DNA of 64,000 nucleotides from Dama dama. Its lineage: Eukaryota; Chordata; Mammalia; Artiodactyla; Cervidae. Positions 1 to 11,027 of the stretch are shown here, piece by piece. The DNA is taken from the NCBI RefSeq assembly GCF_033118175.1, contig NC_083699.1:49387001-49451000 (forward strand), read 5' to 3'. The stretch's first letter is position 1, and each line of letters begins with the position of its first letter. Position numbers and translations under genes: made by a program. The notes under the pieces were generated by a model, which searched no databases, had not been told where the DNA came from, and was given only the letters and a program-made list of their open reading frames with translations.

Positions 1-989
1 TTGTCTTTGGCAAGCATCATCATTCTCTTCGTTTCAGTAAAATAGGCCCACAGAGTATCTCATTGACTCCTGAAGCTATGCAGCCTCTCAGGAGATTGCT
101 TATGAATGCCTCCCCAAGTTTTATTTAAAATTTGTCATAAAGAAAACTGTTCCCGAGAAAGCCAGATCAAAGATTCCTTCTTGAAAGAGACATTTTATAG
201 GTGACGAAGAAAAACAGCAACCAAAATGAATGTCTGGTGAAAGATCACTGGGAAATTTGAAGGTCAAGTTTGAGCCTTGAATGTCAGGTTAAATGTCATT
301 ACATTCTCCCTAAACTGACAGTCAGCTAGGGGGGCAACTTCCCTGGAACAGGTGCTTATCTGGAAATAACTCAGTTATCAGAAAGTAGCTCAGAGTTCAG
401 CTCCAATGCAGGCGTGGTTCAGTCTTCTCTTTTACTACTTTCATGTGACATTTGTCATGTTATTGATATTTCATATTTCCTTTTCAGTTTATTTACCTGT
501 TTGCTTCCCCCACTACCCTACTTTTAAAGACCATCTTCCTCAACATGCATGCAGTGATGTGTCCTAGTGTTGTGTGGGTTCTTGACAAACCATATATCAT
601 CTCTACTTTTATCTTCCATAATCTGTCTTCTTGAAATTGACTAATTTTTTTCAAGACCTAAATAAATTTAGTTTTAAAATAAACTTTACCTCACCTCAAA
701 TAAAAAAACTAGTTTCATTTTCCATGAATAGAAAGTCACCATAAAATAAATACAATTAAAATAAAGTGTGATTGGATTCTGGGTGGGTATCTATGATTGT
801 CAAAGGCTCTTTGAGCAATTCTCTTCCTTGTAATGGGAAACAATGCAAGAAAGAGATATGCTAGCAATAGATGAGATTTCACAATCAGAATGACTGAAAT
901 AAATTTGAAAATGCAGTCACCTCCCCCCTCTAAGTAAACCAATGTTCTCTAGTACTGTGTCCACAGACGACTTAAAATCATCTGTTTAC
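1..989. other. Upstream flank, nothing recognised
   Basis: AT-rich non-coding sequence. Only short open frames without domain character are present on either strand. I recognise no repeat family or RNA gene here. Confidence 0.5.
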
Positions 990-999
990 CATGGGCACA

Positions 1000-1105
1000 G
1001 TGGCTGTCACACCCGAACATGCATCAGCGTTTCCTGGAGTCTTGTTAAAACACAGATCACTGATGCGTTAAGTCTGGGCTAGCACTTGAAATGTGCATTT
1101 TTAAA
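1000..1105. mobile_element. Possible MER20-type hAT DNA transposon fragment
   Basis: The stretch resembles the MER20 internal pattern (hits around the GCATCAG, GTTAAAACACAGAT and TGATGCGTTA words) typical of old mammalian hAT-Charlie elements. It is diverged and lacks clear ends, so the assignment is tentative. Confidence 0.35.
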
Positions 1106-1110
1106 AAGGT

Positions 1111-1840
1111 CCAAGACATGCTGGTGCTGTGGGTCCGGATCACAGACTCCAAGAAGCACAGGCCTCACTGTATCAGCTCTCACTCTAGGAAAAACTGGCT
1201 GGAGAAGGCCAGCAGGTGCAAACCTACTCCCATTCATTGTGACCATTTTCCTCTCAAAGTGCAACAAGCCCAGGTCCAGCTATAGCATCCAGAGAGCAGT
1301 GCTATAGTCTAGAACCACTCACTTCCTCTAGAAGGAAAACTGAATTACAGTGTGTGACCAGAAGAGAGATTTCTGGCCTTCAAAAAACCTCCCCACAATC
1401 AAAGAGCAGAGGAGGAAGTAGGTGAGAAGCCTTCCTTGGGAAAGCCCCTCTGTATGATTTCTCCCAGAGCTGAATTTCCTGAAGACTGATAATCAAATGG
1501 AATTAAGGAGTTCACAAAATTTGACTCTCTCCATGATGCAAATAAAAATTTTTTTGAGAACTGACTAAACTCAGTGAGGTGAGTAGGTAAGCGATTGTGG
1601 AATTTTACAAGCCAACCTTCTGAAGTTAATGCCTCCCTCTTTTGAAGGCCAAGGTGTTTGAAACTTAGCTCCAGTGATAGAATGCCCATGTGTCAGCATT
1701 GGAACCTTCCTCTGAGTCCTTGACATCAACTGTCTGTGAGAATAGAAAATCTTGAGAGAGCTCAACCATAATACTGCCTCCCAACAATTCAAAGCATATT
1801 AATTGGTACATGTTTCCCTCTAGGGTCAAGCGGCCCTAGA
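1111..1840. other. Non-coding flank
   Basis: No gene, splice structure or recognisable repeat was seen. Short open frames on both strands here look like chance. Confidence 0.5.
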
Positions 1841-1841
1841 G

Positions 1842-2640
1842 GGGGCCATTTAAAACAAATTTATTGAAGTACATGAAGTATAGTTGATTTACAATGTTGT
1901 GTTAATGTCTGGTGTATTGCAAAGTTATTCAGTTTTATGTGTATTTATATATTTTCCATATTCTTTTCTATTATGGTTTATTATAGGATATGGAATATAT
2001 TTCCCTGTGCTGTACAGCAGCAAAACCTGTTGTTTATCTAACTTATATACAGTAGTTTATTAATCCCACACTCCTAATGTATCCCTTCTCTACCCCTTTC
2101 TCCTTTGGTAACCATAAGTTTGTTCTCTATGTCTGTGAGTCTGTTCCTATTTTGTAAATAAGTTCATTTGTGTCACATTTTAGATTCCACATGTATATGA
2201 TATCATATTTGTCTTTCTCTGTCTGACTTATTTCACTCAGTACAATAATATCTAGGTTCATCCTTGTCGCTGCAAATGACATTATTTCACTTTTATAATA
2301 ATATTCCATTATTCCAATATACCCAACTCGTGGGCATATGTCTGGAGAAAACACTAATTACTGAGTAATTAGTGATATTCCATTGTCTATGTATACCACA
2401 TCTTCTTTATCCACTCATCTGTTGATGGACATCTAGGCTGCTTCCAAGTCTTAATTATAAATAGTGCTGCTATGAACATTGGAGGTGCATGAATCTTTTG
2501 GAATTAGTGTTTTTTTCAGACATATGCCCACAAGTTGGGTCATATGGCAATTCTATTTCTGTTTTTTAAGGAAACTCCATATTGTTCTCCTTAATGGCTA
2601 GACCAATTTACATTCCCACCAACAGTGTAGGAAGGAGAAC
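1842..2640 (-). mobile_element. L1 LINE 3' fragment (minus strand)
   Basis: Read on the minus strand this is the end of an L1 ORF2 and its 3' region. The plus strand carries the familiar antisense L1 wording: 'ATTCCATTGTCTATGTATAC', then 'CTGTTGATGGACATCTAGG', then the small-exon-like 'AGTGCTGCTATGAACATTGG'. All frames are broken, so this is an old dead copy. Confidence 0.8.
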
Positions 2641-2763
2641 CCTGCTTTTTTCCACATGTCACAGTAGAAGAAACCCTCTCCTTTACTGCTGTATCTAGGC
2701 TTCTCTTATGCTACGTATCATTCACTTCATCAAGGATAGTCACCACAGTTATTGCTCTGTTCT

Positions 2764-3019
2764 TTTATTTATTTGACTGGAATGGGTCTTAGTTGCAGCA
2801 CTCAGGATCTTTGTTACATCCTGTGGGATCTTTCACTGGGGGCACACGGACTGTCTAGTTACAGCTCACAGACTCTGGAGCAGGCAAACTCAGTAGTTGT
2901 GGGGTGTGGGCTTTAGTTGCTCCAAGACGTATGGGATCTTAGTTCCCTGACCAGGGATTGAACTGGCATCCCCTGCATTGCAAAGCAGATTGTTAACCAT
3001 TGGATCACTGGGGAAGTCC
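2764..3019 (-). mobile_element. tRNA-derived CHR-type SINE (minus strand)
   Basis: Cetartiodactyl tRNA-Glu-derived SINE in antisense. It ends with the reverse complement of the tRNA-related head ('GGATCACTGGGGAAGTCCC'), with a box-B-like 'GGGATTGAACTGG' nearby. The A/T-rich tail lies on the left side, as expected for the minus orientation. Confidence 0.8.
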
Positions 3020-3220
3020 CTATTCCTCTGGTCTTGACTATAAAATGTTCCTTTTAATTTTTTATAATAAACATAATAGTGCAACAAATGTATTTGCACA
3101 TATAATTTTCCCTTCAGTTGAAAATATTTCCTTAGGATATATGCCTAGAAGTGGATTTCTCAGTCAAAAGGTAAGGATATTTTGAAGGCTCTTAGTATTT
3201 GCTGCTGAATTGCTTTTGGG

Positions 3221-4847
3221 TATGGACCTAACAGAAGCAGAGATATGAAGAAGAGGTGGCAAGAATACACAGAAGAACTATACAAAAAAGATCTTCACGA
3301 TCCAGATAATCATGATGATATGATCACTCACCTAGAGCCAGATATCCTGGAATGCAAAGTCAAGTAGGGCTTAGGAAGCATCACTATGAACAAAGCTAGT
3401 GGAGGTGATGGAACTCCAGTTGAGCTATTTCAAATCTGAAAAGATGATGCTGTGAAAGTGCTGCACTCAATACGCCAACAAATTTGGAAAACTCAGCAGT
3501 GGCCACAGGACTGGAAAAGGTCAGTTTTCATTCCAATCCCAAAGAAAAGCAATGCCAAAGAATGCTCAAACTGCCACACAATTGCACTCATCTCACATGC
3601 TAGTGAAGTAATGCTCAAAATTCTCCAAGCCAGGCTTCAACAGTACATGAACTGTGAGCTTCCAGATGTTCAAGCTGGATTTAGAAAAGGCAGAGGAACC
3701 AGAGATCAAATTGCCAACATCTATTGGCTCATCAAAAAAGCAAGAGATTTCCAGAAAAATATCTACTTCTGCTTTATTGACTACACCAAAACTTTTGACT
3801 GTGTGGGTCATAAAAAAACTGTGGAAAATTCTGAAAGAGATAGGAATACCAGACGACCTGATCTGCCTTTTGAGAAATCTGTATGCAGGTCAGGAAGCAA
3901 CAGTTAGAATTGGGCATGGAACAACAGACTGGCTCCAAATAGGGAAAGGAGTACATCAAGGCTGTATATTGTCATCCTGCTTATTTAACTTCTATGCAGA
4001 ATACATCATGAGAAATGTTGGACTGGATGAAGCACAAGCTGGAATCAAGGTTGCCAGGAGAAATATCAATAACCTCAGCTATGCAGATGACACCACCCTT
4101 ATGGCAGAAAGCGATGAAGAACTAAACAGCCTCTTGATGAAAGTGAAACAGTTGGCTTAAAACTTAACATTCAGAAAACTAAAATCATGGCATCCAGCCC
4201 CATCACTTCATGGCCAATAGATGGGGAAACAATGGAAACAGTGACAGACTTTATTTTCTTGGGCTCCAAAATCATTGCAGATGGTGACTGCAGCCATGAA
4301 ATTAAAAGACACTTGCTCCTTGGAAGAAAAGCTATGACAAACCATATTAGACAGCATATTGAAAAACAGAGACATCACTTTGCTAACAAGGGTCTGTTTA
4401 GTCAAAGCTATGATTTTTCCAGTAGTCATGTGTGGATGTGAGAGTTGGACCATAAAGAAAGCTGAGCACCAAAGAATTGATGGTTTTGAACTGTGGTGCA
4501 GGAGAAGACTCTTGAAAGTCCCTTGGACTACAAGGAGATCCAACCAGTCCCTCCTAAAGGAGATCAGTCGTGAATATTCATTGGAAGGACTGATACTGAA
4601 GCTGAAACTCCAATACTTTGGCCACCTGATGCGAAGAACTGACTCAGTGAAAAAGACCCTGATGCTGGGAAAGATTGAAGGTGGGAAGAGAAGGGGACAA
4701 CAGAGGATGAGATGGTTGAATGGCATGACTGACTCGACGGACATGAGTTTGAGTAAACTCTGGGAGTTGGTGATGGACAGGGAAGCCTGGCGTGCTGCAG
4801 TCCATGGGGTCGCAAAGAGTTGGACATGACTGAGCAACTGAACTGCA
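3221..4847 (+). mobile_element. 5'-truncated BovB (RTE) LINE with preserved target-site duplication
   Basis: The element encodes, in broken frames, the BovB reverse transcriptase from the segment before 'ILQARLQQYMNCELPDVQAG' through the YADD catalytic motif ('LSYADDTTLM', about 4076-4105) to the C-terminal 'AAVHGVAKSWT' end near 4829. Frames shift around 3800-3900, and about a dozen bases are missing near 4148, so it is a pseudogene. A 25-bp imperfect direct repeat flanks it (3196-3220 and 4848-4872, three mismatches), which fixes both borders. BovB came to ruminants by horizontal transfer from squamates (established knowledge) and drives Bov-tA and Bov-A SINEs. Confidence 0.95.
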
Positions 4848-4872
4848 TATTGGCTGCTAAATCGCTTTTGGG

Positions 4873-5439
4873 GGAGGGGGGATGTAGAAATGACCAGCAT
4901 GTTAAATTACCTATACCCTCACCAGAAATTATTATTATCAATGTGAATATTTTAAACAGAAGCATGATGTCATTTCATTTCTGTTCTGGTTAGCAGCATG
5001 TCTTTAAAATGAGTATAAAGTTGAGTACTTTTCCCACATTTCTTAACTACTTTTATTTTCCCTTTCTGAATAATTTGATTATGTCGGCCAACTTTTGGAA
5101 AATAAATTATGGTGAGTCTGAAGACCCAGAACAGTATCTTATATACTTGCATTCTGTGCTCCCTGCACCTTCAACAAACTGGACTTCGTTTGTCCATTCT
5201 TTCCTTTAATCCATAAATATTTGCTGAGCCCCCGCTTTGTGCCCGTGTTCTGGCTGCTGGAGATGGAGGAGTGAACGAGGCAGGGAAGCTCTTGTGGGCA
5301 ACAGACACTCAAACCAACAGAGACAAAGTCATTTCATACATGGTGAGAACACGGAGGAAATGAACTGCAGATGAACAGTCAGGTGGCTCTCTTAGAGGAG
5401 ACCACAGAGAACCCCCCTGTCATTCACCTGTTAAAAAAT
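4873..5439. other. Unassigned sequence with a weak ancient-repeat stretch
   Basis: No gene was seen. About 5205-5400 has the 'ATATTTGCTGAGCCCC...TTGTGCC' pattern common to old MIR/L2-type repeats, but is too diverged to name. Confidence 0.35.
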
Positions 5440-5880
5440 TAAGCCATCTCTACGGCTTCCTGTTGTGCACTTAGAATAAGATCTGTACTCCCTGCAGAAT
5501 CAGGCCACAGTCTGCCTCTCTGACATCACCTCCTTCCAATCTCCTTCTAAACAACAGGGCTCCTCAAACACCAAACTTGTTCTCATTGCTCCTTCTGCCT
5601 TCAAAGTTCTTCTCCTATGTTTGAATGGCAGCCTCTTTCTTAATATCAAGTCTGAGTTCAGATAGCAACTCCCATGAGAAGATTCTGCTTACTGTCCTAT
5701 ATAAATAAGTACATTCTAACCCACCAGTTATTATCCTATTATGTTTTATTTTCTTCATAGCATTTATCTCTCTCTAAAATTAATTGTTTGCTGCCCACCC
5801 CTTTGCCTCTATAAACTCCAGGCGAGTAGAAACCATTGCCATCTTGTTCACTGCTTCATTGATGTGTCTGATAGATATAC
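5440..5880 (+). mobile_element. Ancient L2 LINE 3' region (probable)
   Basis: Pyrimidine-rich wording of the L2 3' end is present: a 'CTTAGAATAAGATCTGTACTCC'-like segment, later 'CTCTATAAACTCCAGGCGAG', then 'CATCTTGTTCACTGCTTCAT'. It is heavily diverged and carries no usable coding capacity. Confidence 0.5.
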
Positions 5881-6757
5881 AGAACTGCCCCAGACATCTG
5901 ATATCACCTGACTTTATTCCTATAAAGTATCCATTAGGTGAGAAGTTAATTTCAATAGATAAGAATGCCGGGATTGGCAATGGTTTTGTCAAAACGTCAC
6001 CATTAAACACTTGAGTTGGGAATATTGCTTTTCCACAAGGCAGTTCTCTGAGGATGGTTTACTAAAATAGGAAAATAACTGATCAACTTTATTTATTATC
6101 CAAATAGGATATTGATAGTATTAGTGAATCTGAGAAGACTATGTATCAAGGGACTAGAATTAGTGAGAAGTAGTTAAGGGCAGTTAAAATTTCTTGCAAC
6201 ATTTGATTCTGTAAACAAAAAGTTCTGTGGGCTAGTTATTTGATCTTGATAGAGATTTTTGGTTTCTAATGATTCCCCAAAGCCTTGGAGCATTATGCTG
6301 TGAAATCAAAGTAGCTGAAGAGGGCCTCTTGACAAATCAGATTCAAATCCTAAATGTCTTTGACTCAGCACTCTTCTGTTTACTCTATGTCTGAATATTC
6401 AGATATAATTTTAAATTAATGAACATGTCCTGTCCATCTCTATAGCCAATAGATCATTGATAAGACCTCTGCTGAAGTATGGTTCTGTGGTAACCAAGTA
6501 ATTACAGGTAAACTTAGCTCTTTTTAGCCGATCCTGTGACATCACCTACATATAACATTGTTTTTATGGGAAAGTAGAGTCTGTGTTTTCGACTTATAGG
6601 TAAATACAAAAAATATAGCTGGTGTGGTGCTAATATCACCCCTTTTCCTTGCCCAGGTTTTGAATCATGTGAGAAATAAGAATATGGCAAATGGAGACAA
6701 ATATCACTTGCAATAGGAGCTTATTTTGGAGATTGTGATTTGGGGGCCTCCTTATTT
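5881..6757. other. Non-coding flank, nothing recognised
   Basis: AT-rich sequence with no domain-bearing open frame, RNA gene or clear repeat. Confidence 0.5.
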
Positions 6758-7045
6758 AAAAGATTGATTTATTTATGACTGTATTGAGTCTTGGTTGCAT
6801 CGGGTGGCCTCTTGGTTGCAGTGCTTGGGCTTCTCTCTAGTTGTGGCCTGCAGGCTCCAGAGCGCATGAACTCTGTAGTTTGCAGCATGTGGGCTCTCTA
6901 GTTGAGGCATGTGAACTCAGTAGTTGTGGCCAATGGGCTTAGTTACTCCACAGCATGTGGGATCTCGGTTCCCTGATCAGAGATCAAACCCTGTCCCCTG
7001 CATTGCAAGGCAGATTCTAAACCACTGGACCACCAGGTAAGTCCC
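6758..7045 (-). mobile_element. CHR-type tRNA-derived SINE (minus strand)
   Basis: The antisense tRNA-related head ends at 'CCACCAGGTAAGTCCCTG', preceded by 'CCCTGCATTGCAAGGCAG' and 'GGTTCCCTGATCAGAGATC'. The internal 'GTTGCAGTGCTTGGGCTTC' and 'GCATGTGGGATCTCGG' words are typical of the longer CHR-2-like members. Confidence 0.8.
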
Positions 7046-7749
7046 TGATTTAGGGCTAATACTGAATCCTGACCCTCCCAGTTACAACAGTCCTGAGTAC
7101 CCAGGTGCTCTCCCAGAAGGGCAAGGCAGGATCAGAGGTGAATATTCCCAATTTATTCTTCTGAGATAAGTCAGTACACCTCACTTGGGGCAGAGTGAAT
7201 AAAGGCTCTGAGAGGCCAGGAGCATGGCACTTATTGAGCTGCTCCACATGGAAGGAAATATCAGCAAGGAGCAAGAAGCATTTCCCCTCCTGAGAAGGTC
7301 TATGCATTTGTCTCTGTAGTCCTGGAGTGTTGCCGGCTGGTATGGCCTGGGTTCAAAAAGGCCTAAGAAAGGATGACTGTGGATTCATGCTTTCAGGACT
7401 GCCTGACCTTCTGGTTTTGCCAGGGAAGAGTCAGGAAGGCAGATGCCTAGCAGATCTCCATCTCTTCCTGGTCACACTTTCTTGTGTCCTCAGTAGAGAA
7501 TTGGAGTAGAAAGCCACGGCAGATACTGACACTGTTGTAGTAGAGTGTCATTAGCAGACATTGGCAGTAGGACTCTGTATACTACTCTCTTGATGTCTTG
7601 AACCCAGGAAAAGGTAGAGCAGTGGGCTCTTCTGTTTATGAAACAGGATTTGAGACACAGCAGCTAATTATGTGACCTCAGGCTACTTTCTTAATTTTCT
7701 TAAAATCCTGGTTAGCCTTTTGTAAAGTGAATGTATTATGTAGAAATAC
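7046..7749. other. Non-coding flank
   Basis: No exon-like or repeat signal that I can name. Open frames of 60-80 codons on both strands lack any recognisable domain. Confidence 0.45.
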
Positions 7750-8437
7750 CATGTAAAAATGGTGGAAAGGGAGAACATATTTGTGAGACATATATAAAGA
7801 ACACTGACAACTCAAAAATAAGGAGACGAAGCAGTCCACTAAAAATGGACAAATGATTTGAAGCAAATATTTTTAAGAGACATGAGTAGCTAATAAGCAC
7901 ATGATAAGAGGCTTCATATCATTTGTCATCAGGAAATGCAAATTAAAACCGAAGTGAGATACCACTACATACACTTTAGAATGGCTAATATAAAAACTGG
8001 TAATAACCAAGTATTGGCAAGGCTGGATAGCAACTGGAACTTCTATGTTACTGATGGGAATGTAAAATGGAACAACTTTGGAAAACAATTTGAAAGTTTA
8101 TTAAAAGTTAAACATATACCTATCATATGATGTGGCCATTCCACACCTAAGTATTTACCCAAGAGAAATGAAAGCATATGACCACACAGAAACTTGTGTA
8201 TAAATACTCATAACATCTTTATTTGTAATAGTCAAAAACTGGAAACAACATAAATGTCCATCAAGAGATGAATAGATAAACCATGGTATGTCCAGCAGAT
8301 CTACACAATGGAATATTGTTCAGAAGTAGGAAAAAACAAAACTATTAAATATATACAATAATATGGATGAATCTCAAAATAACTATGCTGAGTCAAAGAA
8401 GCTAGATCAAAAAATAAACCCCTCCCAAACCCAATAC

Positions 8438-8690
8438 TTTGGCTCCAATATTTTGGCCTCCTGGTGCAAAGAGCTGACTCATTGGAAAAGACCCTGATGC
8501 TGGGAAAGATTGATGGCAAAAGGAGAAGGGGGCAACAGAGGATGAGATGGTTAGATGGCATCAGTGACTCAATGGACATCAATTTGAGCAAACTCCAGGA
8601 GGTAGTGAGGGACAGGGGAGCCTGGTGCATGCTGCAGTCCAGGGGGGTCACAAAGAGTTGGACACAACTTAGCGACTGAACAACAGCAAC
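8438..8690 (+). mobile_element. Short BovB 3'-end copy
   Basis: About 250 bp corresponding to the last BovB coding stretch ('DSLEKTLMLGKIDGKRRRGQ' in translation) and tail ('GACACAACTTAGCGACTGAA'). An 11-bp near-match flanks it (AAACCCAATAC at 8427-8437; AAACCCAGTAC at 8691-8701), which fits a target-site duplication. Confidence 0.85.
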
Positions 8691-8890
8691 AAACCCAGTA
8701 CATCTGTATGACTCGATATGTATAAAATTCTAGAAAATACAAATTAACCTGTAGTGACAGGAAGCAGATCAGTGGTTACGTTAGATTGCAGGTATGGGAA
8801 AGGTTGAACACAAGAAAACTTTTGGGAATTATAAGAACATTTGATATCTTGATTATGCTGATGGTTTCATGGGTGTGTATACATGTCAAA

Positions 8891-9117
8891 AGGCTTCCCA
8901 GGTGGCTCTAGTGGTAAAGAACCTGGCTGCCAGTGCAGGATATGTAAGAGACATGAGTTTAATCTCTGGGTTGGAAAGAGCCCCTGGAGGAGGTCATGGC
9001 AACCCACTCCAGTGTTCTTGCCTGGAGAATCCCATGAGTACAGGAGCCTGGTGGGCTACAGTCCATAGTGTTGCTAAGAGTTGGACACGAGTGAAACAAG
9101 TTAGCATATACACGCAC
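8891..9117 (+). mobile_element. Bov-tA SINE
   Basis: tRNA-Glu-like head ('GGCTTCCCAGGTGGCTCTAG') joined to a BovB-derived tail ('GTTGCTAAGAGTTGGACACG'). A perfect 10-bp repeat, ACATGTCAAA, flanks it at 8881-8890 and 9118-9127. It lies inside the L1 segment. Confidence 0.92.
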
Positions 9118-9180
9118 ACATGTCAAAGCTTTTAACATGTTCCATTTACATAAAGTATACCTCAATAAAATCGTAAAAGA

Positions 9181-9560
9181 AAGCAAAAAGAAGTAGGGAA
9201 GGAGGAAGAACTGATGCACGGTAATACGGATGTATTTCACAAACAGTGTGCTGAGGGAGAGAACCCAGACACTAAAATAGCACATGTCATATGACTCTGT
9301 TTATATACAATTCCAGAAAAACCAAACTAATCTCCAGTGACAGAAAGTAGGTCTGTACTTGCCTGGGTTAGAGGGTGGAGGAAAGAATGGATTGCAAAAG
9401 GGCAAGAGGAAACTTTTGGATGTGATAGAAACGATCTGTATCTTGATTGTAATAGTGGGTTCACATGAATATACATCTATCAAAGCTCATTGAATTTTAT
9501 ACTTTAAATGGATTCATGTATTGAAGTAAATTATATCTACCTCAATAAAGTGAGTTTAAA
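9181..9560 (+). mobile_element. Second L1 3' UTR segment
   Basis: Repeats the wording of the preceding L1 3' UTR: a 'CTCTGTTTATATACAATTCC' stretch, then 'CTCCAGTGACAGAAAGTAGG', then a 'TTGATTGTAATAGTGGGTTC' stretch. It ends in 'ACCTCAATAAAGTGAGTTT'. It reads as a tandem neighbour of the L1 at 7750-9180, either a separate insertion or a duplication. Confidence 0.6.
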
Positions 9561-9923
9561 AAGAATTTTAAAACGCCTTTGTTTAACTCTTGCTTCCAGA
9601 AATCATTCAAGCTGAGAATAATACAAAACATATGGGCCTGAGAGGTATCTTTGCTTGGAAAAATTACTTAAATGGGCCTCTCAGCTATGTAGGAGTTAAT
9701 CCCAAATCCTATTCCTGAATGAAGACTTTGGGGACAACAGGAAACTCACCTGCTGTGTAATAGCATAAAAATTTTTGCTTTCACTAAGGTTAGAGTCAAC
9801 ATTCTGGCTAATATTCATGAGGTGTTACTGGCTTCATTCCTCTGCCTAGGGCCAAATTGCAGAGGGAGTTGGGATCCTGGACTTTTAAAGAGGGAGGATT
9901 GGATTAAAAAGACCCTCATCCAG
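9561..9923. other. Unassigned flank
   Basis: No gene or clear repeat. The last 17 bases (9907-9923) form the left copy of the target-site duplication of the next SINE. Confidence 0.5.
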
Positions 9924-10095
9924 GACTTCCCTGGTGGTCCAGTGGCTAAGACTCTGTGCTCCTAATGCAGGGGACCCAGGTTTGATCCCTGGTCAGGGAA
10001 CTAGATCCCACATGCCACAACTGAGTTTGAAACCCACAACTAAAGATCCCACAAGCCACATCCCATGTGTCACAACTAAGACCCGGCACAGCCAA

Positions 10096-10100
<5 letters not shown>
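9924..10100 (+). mobile_element. CHR-2-type tRNA-derived SINE
   Basis: Starts with the head 'GGACTTCCCTGGTGGTCCAG', with box-B-like 'GGTTTGATCCCTGG', and ends in a TA-rich tail. A near-repeat flanks it: AAAAGACCCTCATCCA at 9907-9922 and AAAAGACTCATCCA from about 10138. The SINE lies about 0.8 kb upstream of the MUC13 start. Confidence 0.9.
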
Positions 10101-10132
<32 letters not shown>

Positions 10133-10138
10133 TATATA
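10096..10138. repeat. (TA)n microsatellite in a SINE tail
   Basis: A run of TA dinucleotides with one TG interruption directly follows the SINE. It probably grew from the SINE tail and is likely to vary in length. Confidence 0.9.
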
Positions 10139-10152
10139 AAAGACTCATCCAA

Positions 10153-10860
10153 GAGATAAACTGGTTCCTGAAACATGAGAGGTCAGGGGCTAAGGAACAA
10201 GACGTGAGTAGGGGAACTTCAAGGGGGGACGTGGCTTGTGAACAAGCAGGAGTCATGATATCAAGTAATCTTTTTTGAGTTATTCTCTTTCTTTCCCTCC
10301 TTGACCTGTCACCCACAAGCTCTCAGTAAAGTTAAATGCTACATTATATTAAATGCTTTTGAGAACATTAGTGGGGGGCCATGTCCAGTTACAGGGATAT
10401 GTGGGGAGCCAGGGAAACTTGGAGACATGAATACACAGTTGTTGGAAGTGGTCATCTAAGATACCCACAGTAGTGATCCACAGCAAAAGGTGATAAAAGC
10501 TCAGCAACAAACAGTCTGGGGAAACACATGAGGACACCTCAGGGATTCTCAGAACTACAGCTGGAGGAAACTGGATTTCCTGCACTCCAACGCAGCACGA
10601 GGGCCCCAGACTCTATTACTGGGTGTTTAGAGGAATGGTGACCTCCTAAAATGTGATAACTTGGGGATGTTTGGGATATAAAGACATAAACATTCCCCCC
10701 TCCACCCCATGATCTCCCAAGGACATTTGGATGGACTGTCCTGAGTTATTTTGGACTATGAGACAGAAAAAATAATCCGTAAGTTCTGGTTCACCTCTTT
10801 GATCTCAAGAGCTCTAGAGAGACCTACGTTATACGACCAAACCCTAACTAGTAATTGCTT
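10153..10860. other. MUC13 proximal 5' flank
   Basis: Unique-looking sequence between the SINE and the core promoter. I see no open frame with domain content and no known repeat. Confidence 0.5.
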
Positions 10861-10870
10861 CTGTTGGATT

Positions 10871-10945
10871 TGACGTCAGTTGATGACTGGACTTTGGACC
10901 CGAGAGAGAGTTTAAAAGAAAGATAGCTGGAGGCAAATCATTTTC
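10871..10945 (+). promoter_or_regulatory. Probable MUC13 core promoter: CRE and TATA-like box
   Basis: A perfect palindromic cyclic-AMP response element, TGACGTCA, lies at 10871-10878. A TATA-like TTTAAAAG follows at 10911-10918. Transcription would then start around 10938-10945, giving a short 5' UTR of about 30-40 bases before the ATG at 10976. The motifs are seen directly; their use and the start site are inferred. Confidence 0.6.
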
Positions 10946-10975
10946 TTCCTGGATTACCTAGCGAGAACATCCAAA

Positions 10976-11027
10976 ATGAAAGCCTTTCCTCACCTCGCTC
11001 TTCTTGCCCTCCTTTGTCCAGCCTTAG
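10976..11027 (+). CDS. MUC13 exon 1: signal peptide
   Basis: Starts at ATG in the context CCAAAATGA and encodes a short basic start followed by a Leu/Ala-rich hydrophobic core (MKAFPHLALLALLCPAL). The donor is TTAG|GTAAGG at 11028. It ends in phase 1, and the split codon 18 becomes Val with exon 2. No in-frame upstream ATG lies between the TATA-like box and this start. Confidence 0.92.

Larger units (their letters stand above)
7750..9180 (+). mobile_element. Old L1 LINE 3' segment, split by two later insertions
   Basis: The L1 ORF2 C-terminal and 3' UTR signature starts near 7750: 'GGAAATGCAAATTAAAACC', then 'AGATACCACTACATACACTT', then an 'AATGTCCATCAAGAGATGAA' stretch. It runs to 8437, resumes at 8691-8890, and finishes near 9118-9180. 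A BovB 3' piece and a Bov-tA SINE sit inside it, so this L1 is the oldest of the three. Confidence 0.75.

Noticed and set aside
4208..4900. 230-codon minus-strand frame
   Set aside because: Antisense shadow of the BovB coding region. The same type of shadow recurs at 39574-40233 and 54241-54678.
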